Source: Centroberyx gerrardi (lineage: Eukaryota; Chordata; Actinopteri; Beryciformes; Berycidae). Taken from it: a stretch of 64,000 nucleotides of DNA. This document shows positions 49,468 to 58,300 of this stretch, one piece after another. The DNA is taken from NCBI RefSeq assembly GCF_048128805.1, contig NC_136012.1, positions 27,706,582 through 27,770,581 on the forward strand, read 5' to 3'. The notes beneath the pieces were generated by a model. That model was not told the DNA's origin. It searched no databases and was given only the letters and a program-made list of their open reading frames with translations. Numbering within the stretch: position 1 is the first letter of the stretch; every line of letters begins with the position of its first letter. The position numbers and the translations under genes were made by a program.

Positions 49468-52400
49468 TCCAAGTCTACAGTGTCTGCTGTAATCACGGCT
49501 GCACAATTAATCTTGTTTAATTATATTGCGATTTTTTTTAGAATATTATCATATTGGCAATAACGAAGCATTTAATTTCACTTTGAGTGGCAGCTGTTCT
49601 TCAAAATAGTCAATATGTTGATGTGAGATGCAATAAGTGAAATAAAATAATTTTGTCCCTCAAATCATGGAGATTAATAATCGTGATTAATAATTATGAT
49701 CACAGTATTGAGTAATTGATCATCTTTCAGGGTGTTGAAGGCCGATACGAAACCAATGTTTTTGGATTGGAGCTGCCAATATTCAGTGTTTTGTGCCGAT
49801 ATTCAGTGTCTTTGAATTTGACCATTTTCATGCCAAAATACATTACAATTATTCAAATTACTAAGTATTATATATATGTTATTAAGTATTCAGTGTTGGA
49901 AAAGCCTCTGAAACAGCATTTAGAGCATGGGACACTAAAACTCTCCACTGAAACCTAGAATGATGGTCATATCCATCATGTCAGAGGTGGACGGCACTGA
50001 CCGGCTGATATCCGATATTCAATAAAGGGTCAATATCGACATATCTTCACTGTTCTCCCCCAGGAGGAACCAGATTTCCCAGTAGACCTTGAGAACTGCA
50101 TCACTCTGGACGAGCTGGAGGAAGACGAGTCCGATGACCAAGGTCAGCAGAGTTCAGGATTCAATACAACACGATACGATGTGATCAATAAAACTTCAGT
50201 GACAACAAAGTCTGACTGAGCAGAATTCTGTTTATTTCTGAGACACACATCTTTCTAGCGATGCCATTGGCTGCTAGAATGTAAACAACAATTTAAAAAT
50301 GTCATTACAAAGTGACAATAATATAATTTGGATGGAGAGCTTGTGAAACTGTGATGGTCAAGAGTCTCATTAGTGATTACTACAGCAGAATAACATGGAG
50401 CTGATATCACCATTCATGTTCCTGACAGCAGAATAACATGGAGCTGATATCACCATTCATGTTCCTGACTAATGTTTTGGTTTGTCTTTTACAGATGGGA
50501 AAGACAGAGATGAACCCAAGGTAAGGAGGAAATATATACATATTTTAGCAGAGTGGGTTTAGTTAGATTGACTAGACGCGATACTCTCTGCTGACATGAA
50601 GAAACATTTGAGTGATTAGGTGTTTTTGTTGTGTTTGTCCTCCAGTCTCCCTCCAGCAGAGTGATCTACCTCAGAAACCTCCCCCGCCGCTTCTACACCG
50701 ACTCCGACTTTGTGAAAGTCATGAAGGGCTTTGGGAAAGTGGTGCGATATTTCCTCATCCGCAACCGCCAGGAGGTCAGAAGACATCCAGCTGTTATTTT
50801 GTTATGTTATGTTAAATACTATATATTTATACACTGAACAAAAATATAAATGCAACACTTTTGGTTTTGCTCCCATTTTTCATGAGTTGAAATAAAAGAT
50901 CTAAGACTTTCTCTCAAATTTTGTTCACAAATTTGTTTAAATCCGTGTTAGTGAGCACTTCTCTTTTGCCAAGATAATCCATCCACCTGACAGGTGTGGC
51001 ATATCAAGATGCTGATTAAACAGCATGATTATTGCACAGGTGTGCCTTGGGCTGGTCACAACAAAATTTGAGAGAAATAAGCCTTTTGTGTGCATAGAAA
51101 AAGTCTTAGATCTTTTATTTCAACTAATGAAAAATGGGAGCAAAAACAAAAGTGTTGCGTTTATATTTTTGTTCAGTATACGTCTTATGTATTATGCTCA
51201 TAGGGATCATTCAAGTTTCATGTGATCTTTTGGCTGGTATTGGTACCAGAGTCATCATGTTGGTATCCTGACAGCATGCTGTGTGTGTGTGTGTGTTGCA
51301 GGGCTTCATTGAGATGTGCAGCTCTTCAGAGGCTCTCAGAGCCGTCAAGGAGTTCAACTGTAAACCCGTCGAGCTCAACGGCTCCAAGCTCAGCGCACAG
51401 ATTTCCCACAAGTATCAGAGGCTCACAGTAGCGTAAGAACCTCCATCACAAACTGTAATCTGTTGTGTGTTTACTGGATTCATACTCAGGTCTGGAAAAG
51501 GAATTTCATCATTTCCAGATTTTTAAAAGTGTGGAAATAAAGTCTGGAAAAGTATTGTTCAGTTGCAATACACATGAAATTATTTGTCACTGTCTATTCA
51601 CTGTTGTGTCACAAATTGTGATATTAGTTGTGTAGAGTAATGTTCAGCTACAGAGTGATATGGTCACTATAGCTTTTTTGATTTGGACTGGTATGATGAG
51701 TGTATTTTTAAATTAAAATCTTGCCCAGTGGTTAATATATACTGATATCTGTCTGTGCATTCCAAGTGAGACTAAAAACTAAAGTTCTGTTCTGTGCTAC
51801 TTAATTATATTGAATTTTGTTCTGTCGTATGTGATTTTTCATGGCAGGTGGAAGGTGCAGTCGGACTGCGAGTCGGACGAGGAGCAGAGGAGGGAGCGCA
51901 GGAGCCGGGGCGGCAGGAGGAGCGACAGGAGCAGCAAGTCCAAAACCTCCGAGAGGGACGAGTCCGGCAGGAAGAGCTCAGAGAGAGAGGAGACGAGCAA
52001 GAAGTCTGCTGAGAGAAAAGAGTCTGCAAAAAAGACTCCAGAGAAGGAGATAGTAGCTAAAAAGACTCCAGAGAAGGAGATAGTAGCTAAAAAGACTCCA
52101 GAGAAGGAGATAGTAGCTAAAAAGACTCCAGAGAAGGAGGAGTTAACAACTAAAAAGACTCTAGAGAAAGAGTCAGTGGCCAAAAAGACTCCAGAGAAGG
52201 AGATAGTAGCTAAAAAGACTCTAGAGAAAGAGGAGTTAACAGCTAAAAAGACTCTAGAGAAAGAGGAGTTAGCGGCTAAAAAGACTCCAGAGAAGGAACT
52301 AGTGACTAAAAAGACTCTAGAGAAGGAGGAGTTAGCAGCTAAAAAGACTACAGAAAAGGATTTAGCAGCTGAAAAGACTCTAGAGAAAGAGTTACCACGC

Positions 52401-52791
52401 AAAAAGACTCCAGAGAAGGAGTTGGTTAAAACGACTCAAGAGAATGAGACGTTGCTAACTCCAGAGAAGGAGTTAGAAGCTGAAAAGACTTGTGAGAAGA
52501 CGGAGTCAGCAGCTGAAAAGACCCTAGAGAAGGCAGAGTCGGCTAAAAAGACTGCAGAAGATAAGGAGACTCCCAAAGTGCAGGGAGTTAGTCCGGAGGA
52601 GGTGGAGATGGAGGATCCAGAGCCGGAGCAGATCAGAGACGAAGCCACAGACGAGGCAGAGGAGCAGCAGCAGTCTGAACCTGCAGGAGGCGCTGTGGAG
52701 CCGCACAAACCCACTAAACCTGTTGGTAAGAAACCAGTTCAACCTGCCAGTTACAGAGCTGCAGACTCACCTTCTGTCTTTCTTACTGTTT

Positions 52792-52824
<33 letters not shown>

Positions 52825-54283
52825 TACTATAGCAGCACGCAGCAATACAGCAACCGGGCTCAGTCTAGCCATTTAGTCCTTATGGGAGAAAAAAGGAAAT
52901 GTAATTTTTTTGTATTCATTCAGAAGTTTTTGTAAGCCTATATAAAAGCTTATAATAATAATATAAAAATAAACTTTATTTCCAAAGTGCTTTAACAGTC
53001 GCATTAAAGCAAACATGAAACTCCCAAAATGAATTAAAACAAGGCACCATAAGCATAAAAAAAATAATTGTAAAATCAAGAGGATAAAAGACGTCGCATA
53101 AAAGCATTTTGCCTTTGACAGCCAAATACCTGCTCTGACATCACTGATTGGGGCGTGGCCAAAAGTGCAAAATGCTTTAGAGTTTCCACCCACAGACAGC
53201 AGTGCAACAGGGATTTTTTGACCCGTGTGATTTAGTGTTGATTTGCTCTTTAAACTGCCTGTATCTACACTGTGTAAAGCCTGGCTGAGTGCTAGCAGAG
53301 CGGCTGACTGGCTGTGTGTTCTCTGTAGGGGCGGAGTTTGTGCGCCCGGTCGTCGGATACTTCTGTAACCTGTGTCAGGTGATCTACGCCGACGAGGACG
53401 AAGCCAAGCAGCAGCACTGCAGCAGCCTGGAGCACTACCGCAGATACCAGGTCAGCTTCCCCACATCTTCCCCCCAGCTTCCCTCCAGCTTCCCTCCAGC
53501 TTCCCTCCAGCTTCCCTTCAGCTTCCCTCCAGCTTCCCTTCAGCTTCCCTCCAGCTTCCCTTCAGCTTCCCTCCAGCTTCCCTCCAGCTTCCCCCCAGCT
53601 TCCCTCCAGCTTCCCTCCAGCTTCCCTTCAGCTTCCCTCCAGCTTCCCCCCAGCTTCCCTCCAGCTTCCCTCCAGCTTCCCTTCAGCTTCCCTTCAGTCC
53701 AGCATGGAGCCTTCTGTCTTTTCATGTCCAGGGTCAAAGCAAGACACATGGGCAACTTTTTCATGGTATCCAGCGGTTCTTAAAACGGGTGACAAAGTCT
53801 TAAATGATCTAAATTTAAGGCCTTAAAAGTATGAAAACGTCTTAAATAAAAGTTATTTTTCACCATGTAATGTCAGGTTTCTCAGATGAATCCAGAACAG
53901 GTTAGTAGGTAAATCTGCATCTCGTCTGCTTTACTAAACACAGCTAATTAACTATTAATCTCCTGCTGTCCTTCTTATTCTGCCCGTTTTGTTTAGATTC
54001 AGCATTTTCATCAGCTGTTCAGTCTGCTTTTGACAGCTGTGTTTCTTTATTCTGGTTTTTGAACCAAAATAAGGCAGCATTAAAAAGATCTTGGATGGAT
54101 ATAGCGCATTTTGGAAGGAACTTCATTTATATAACTGTATTTTCATGTAGTTTTACAGTCTGATCAGATGCTTGTTAATGCAGGTTTACATCTGCTGTAG
54201 CTCCTCCCACCTGATCCTTATGGAAACCCTTCTCTTCTTCTGTTTGTCAGGAACACACAGGGAAAGACCCGTGGACCAGCTGA
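42240..54283 (+). CDS. Matrin-3-like nuclear RNA-binding protein with three RRMs
   Basis: Twenty coding exons give 1286 aa: 42240-43268, 43542-43603, 44577-44615, 44790-44872, 44959-44990, 45105-45227, 45580-45705, 46394-46510, 47187-47311, 47519-47775, 48185-48272, 48611-48792, 48918-49117, 50064-50142, 50495-50520, 50646-50774, 51302-51432, 51848-52725, 53329-53450 and 54251-54283. Phases agree throughout. A matrin-family helix motif (LLSSCGLEPDDL, then LPEDVLTIESLP) spans about residues 78-115. A U1-like zinc finger has C332, C335, H348 and H354. RRMs cover about 416-498, 499-579 and 857-943. Between them are RS- and acid-rich regions. A (K-K-T-P-E-K-E)-type repeat covers about 1002-1170, and the second finger has C1248, C1251, H1265 and H1271. 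The tail is short (EHTGKDPWTS). It is convergent with a second matrin-type gene. Human MATR3 has two RRMs. A fish 'matrin 3-like 1' gene is the likely equivalent; ZNF638 is a more distant alternative. A signal aataaa is at 54663. Confidence 0.9.
47945..48140 (+). mobile_element. Non-LTR retroelement-type tail fragments
   Basis: Contains gcactttattgatcccctgg and ggaaattcag, the usual wording of a fish LINE 3' tail, next to a 'ccctggaccccactttgaga' fragment of another repeat. It is in the intron before the exon at 48185. Confidence 0.45.
49374..49468. repeat. (AGT)n microsatellite
   Basis: About 31 uninterrupted trinucleotide units in the intron between exons 49117 and 50064. Confidence 0.97.
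50150..50470 (-). mobile_element. Family D transposon copy 3, nearly a whole intron
   Basis: Inverted relative of 23672-24101 and 32724-33052, with two 43-bp tandem units at its right end. The host intron is 50143-50494 (352 bp), so only about 8 bases on the donor side and 24 on the acceptor side are not element-derived. Confidence 0.82.
50833..51181. mobile_element. Tc1/mariner-type MITE
   Basis: Terminal inverted repeats cactgaacaaaaatataaat and atatttttgttcagta, flanked by TA, with an inner inverted repeat catttttcatgagttgaaat / 'caactaatgaaaaatggga'. This end sequence is one I recognise as a very widespread mariner-like MITE. It lies in the intron that splits the third RRM. Confidence 0.8.
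52796..52823. repeat. (AAT)n microsatellite
   Basis: Short trinucleotide run about 70 bases after the donor of the repeat-coding exon. Confidence 0.9.
53454..53697. repeat. 11-bp minisatellite of acceptor-like units
   Basis: About 22 tandem copies of cttccctccag with variants ccttcag and ccccccag. The array starts 3 bases after the donor of the zinc-finger exon ending at 53450. Each unit is a pyrimidine run followed by CAG, that is, a 3' splice-site-like sequence on the transcribed strand. Open frames through the array are a by-product of its composition. Confidence 0.95.
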
Positions 54284-55160
54284 GAACTCTGCATGTTCAC
54301 CACGTTCCTCTGAGAACCGGCCGGGGGAACCAAGCCTCCTCAGCACCAGGAACTCCGGAAGTCTGTTCACGTTCTACAACCAGAGAAACTTTCATCCCAG
54401 GTTGACCTCGGTTGTTTCACTTCCTTGTTTGTTGGTGAGGAAACACTGACATCACCCATCAGCAGCCAATCACATTCTCTCACTGGTATCGTTTCCAACC
54501 CATCGCCGCCACATACTGGAGCTACAGTTAGCAATCAAGTGGCTCCAATCAGACATGAACTCAATCCTAACCGTCTGGATTATATATGGAATTATATAGA
54601 AACACTCTCAGAACCAGTTAATACAGTTCTTTATGGAAACATTCAGCAGCACATGAACACTTAATAAATAAACAAACTGCTGACACATTCCCATCCCTCT
54701 AATCACAATGTTAACTGGTCTTTGTTATTATTGATTTCTTTGTTTCAGACTTCAGGTTATGTTGAAGGAAAACACTACAGGCTGTAATTCCAGTTATTTC
54801 TGTTCTTGGTTGTTGAATTCAGATCACTAAGGGATTTAAAGTGGAAACTGAAAAGGATGTAAATTGTGCAAATGTATATTAAAGACGCGACTGTTCAATT
54901 TCAGGACATCCCTCTTTTTTTTTTACCAGTCTGCTGCTGGTTCAGTGCCTTGCTCAAAGGCTTTTTGACAGAAGTTAAGGCAGAGTTGAATTTCCACCTC
55001 AAACAGGATAAAATTGAGTTTTTATTGTGAACCTGATCACCAAACCAAATCACTTAATTTCAGATTGTACACAGTCTGATGATGCTTATCTTTTCACTTA
55101 GTGATGTTTCAGCGTAATTGTTCCCAAATAACGAAGCATCACATTCAAAAAGCCCAAAAG
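54284..55160. other. 3' UTR and convergent intergenic gap
   Basis: Plus-strand 3' UTR probably to shortly after aataaa at 54663-54668, then about 500 bases with no feature before the minus-strand gene's 3' end. No transposon ends were recognised. Confidence 0.5.
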
Positions 55161-55388
55161 GTCTGGAAACTGGATTTTTCTGCGTTTATTTTTAAAAAAA
55201 AAACATAAGTAACACATCAACATGAGATTCAGGCATGAGAAGACTCAGATCCAAACATTCAACGTCCTTTTTCCTTTTAGTGTGAGTGAACTGAAAAACA
55301 GCTGATCCAGTCCTGGAGGAAACAGAGAAACTCAAAAAACTAAATCTGGGTTGTTTCCATGCGTTCTGGGTGTTGAACTGACTCGTCG

Positions 55389-58300
55389 TTACGCAGAAGA
55401 AGTCTTTTTCACTTTCTTGCTGCTCTGTGCTTTGGCCTGTTCCTTCTCCAGATGTTTCTGGAAGAGAAGGAACATGAAGGAAGGTTATGTTGCAGCAGGA
55501 AAAACACATCCAGGCACTCTTCCCATACAAAAAGTAAAAAGTAGGGCTGTGAATCAATAAAAAAAAATCTACTTATCAATCGCACAATTTGCTGTGATTA
55601 ATCAATCTTTTTGAAGCTTGTAATCATAGATATTTAAATGTAGAATCACCAAATTAATGTAGAATCAACACAAAGGAAGTTTATTTTAAATCAAACACTA
55701 TTGTTTAATGGCATCTTTTAATTGAAAACACAGACTCTCTTGTGAACTACAGATCAGTCTATCAGAACCAATTGCGTTTTTTTGTTTTTTTTGTTACGAG
55801 TTTAACATTTCAAATGAATAGCAAAAATGAACGCGTTAATTATCACAGCCCTAGTAAAAAGCCTTTATTATTTATTGGTTAACGCATACTAGGGTTGGGC
55901 GATATGTCAAAATTTTCCTATCGGCTACCGTCAGCCCAACAACCGGCGATTGCCGATATAGTCGCCGGGTGTCAGAGCGGCTAAGATTGTCACTACAATG
56001 TGAATAGCTGGTCCACCTTAAAGGTCAGTCCACCTTAAGTGAGCCTGGTCAGGTTAGCCATTGTCGCTAACTTCGGGGCTAACCCCCTTCACTTTAATGA
56101 AAAACTCAACTTCTAGTATGTAACGTTAGCTAACTAGAGAAAATGTCCGCTAGCCGTGATGCTAATTTTCGCTATGTTCAACTCCATTGACTTATGCTAA
56201 AAACGTTAGCGATCTAAAAGTCCGCTAGCTGCAACGCTAATTAGTGCCAAATCCCATTTGATTATGCTAAAGTGTTAGTGACTTAAAAACTGGATCTGAA
56301 ATGGGTTTGTCGCTGCCCGATCTGAGTTGAACATACCGAAAACTAGCATCACGGGCTAGAAGTGTGTGACGGTGAGGTCACACACACGCATATATTTATG
56401 TTATATATAACTGGTTCTTCGGATCACGTCGGAAATCAAGTGTGTTTATGTTTATGGTTGTGTTAAACGCCACTCTGGAAGGCGGAGTGAAAAGGCAACT
56501 GTGATAGAGAGGGTGGAGACGTGATGTTTCAATACGGGATAACGGCGCCCAACTCCAACAGCCAGTTCCTATTCGCGCACGCTTTGAATTGCGCTTTACA
56601 GGTTAATTATTTACCATTAAATTAGCAAAATAAAATGACAAAAATCGCCCAAAAATGGATGGACTCAGCCCATCGCCGATATATTCGTCCTATCGCCCAA
56701 CCCTAACGCATACACGTTAAAAATGTTTTAAAAGCGTTGATGCGTTGCAGCCAAAACCACGGGTGAATTTTGACGCCAGTAAGGAAGTGGCTGAAAGCAG
56801 CAGTTCCTCTAACGTCCGCTAGAGTCCGGCTCCAAAAAGACGCCAAACTCCATGCAAGTCAAAAGACCGCAACCCAACTTCTCACTCAAAATATAGTCAA
56901 TACATTTTTTCGACAAGAGGTTTTGGTCTCAGTAGCTAGTTTCACTTCTTCTAATGTGTGTCCTTATGGCGATTTTCAAAATAATTTCGTTATTAACGGG
57001 ATATAACGGTTATAAAACGGGGTTATTTTTCGAGTGATTGACAGGTCGCCGATTCTGGACCAATAGCAGGCGGCGCTGTGGTCAACCCTCAGCTTCGCTC
57101 CGGCTCCAAAAAATTTCAACATGGCGGCGCTCGTAAACCCAAACGTTTGGCTTCAAAACGGCCCTTCAGAAACCTGTGGGTGACGTCACACTCACTACTC
57201 CATCTGTTTATACAGTCTGTGGCTGCAGCACACAGCCTTCCTCACAGTGCACCTAAACACAGTGATTCTGATGAGCAGCAGTCTTCCTCACAGTGCACCT
57301 AAACACAGTGATTCTGATGAGCAGCAGTCTTCCTCACAGTGCACCTAAACACAGTGATTCTGATGAGCAGCAGTCTTCCTCACAGTGCACCTAAACACAG
57401 TGATTCTGATGAGCAGCAGTCTTCCTCACAGTGCACCTAAACACAGTGATTCTGATGAGCAGCAGTCTTCCTCACAGTGCACCTAAACACAGTGATTCTG
57501 ATGAGCAGCAGTCTTCCTCACAGTGCACCTATATAAACTGATTCTGATGAGCAGCAGTCTTCCTCACAGTGCACCTATATAAACTGATTCTGATGAGCAG
57601 CAGTCTTCCTCACAGTGCACCTATATAAACTGATTCTGATGAGCAGCAGTCTTCCTCACAGTGCACCTAAACACAGTGATTCTGATGAGCAGCAGTCTTC
57701 CTCACAGTGCACCTATATAAACTGATTCTGATGAGCAGCAGTCTTCCTCACAGTGCACCTAAACACAGTGATTCTGATGAGCAGCAGTCTTCCTCACAGT
57801 GCACCTATATAAACTGATTCTGATGAGCAGCAGTCTTCCTCACAGTGCACCTAAACACAGTGATTCTGATGAGCAGCAGTCTTCCTCACAGTGCACCTAT
57901 ATAAACTGATTCTGATGAGCAGCAGTCTTCCTCACAGTGCACCTATATAAACTGATTCTGATGAGCAGCAGTCTTCCTCACAGTGCACCTAAACACAGTG
58001 ATTCTGATGAGCAGCAGACTTCCTCACAGTGCACCTAAACACAGTGATTCTGATGAGCAGCAGTCTTCCTCACAGTGCACCTATATAAACTGATTCTGAT
58101 GAGCAGCAGTCTTCCTCACAGTGCACCTAAACAGTGATTCTGATGAGCAGCAGTCTTCCTCACAGTGCACCTATATAAACTGATTCTGATGAGCAGCAGT
58201 CTTCCTCACAGTGCACCTAAACACAGTGATTCTGATGAGCAGCAGTCTTCCTCACAGTGCACCTATATAAACTGATTCTGATGAGCAGCAGTCTTCCTCA

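Noticed and set aside
53289-53803. Long open frames of SFPPASLQLP repeats on plus and their minus counterpart
   Set aside because: They run from the zinc-finger exon through its donor into the 11-bp minisatellite; the unit lacks stops in all frames. The exon ends at 53450.
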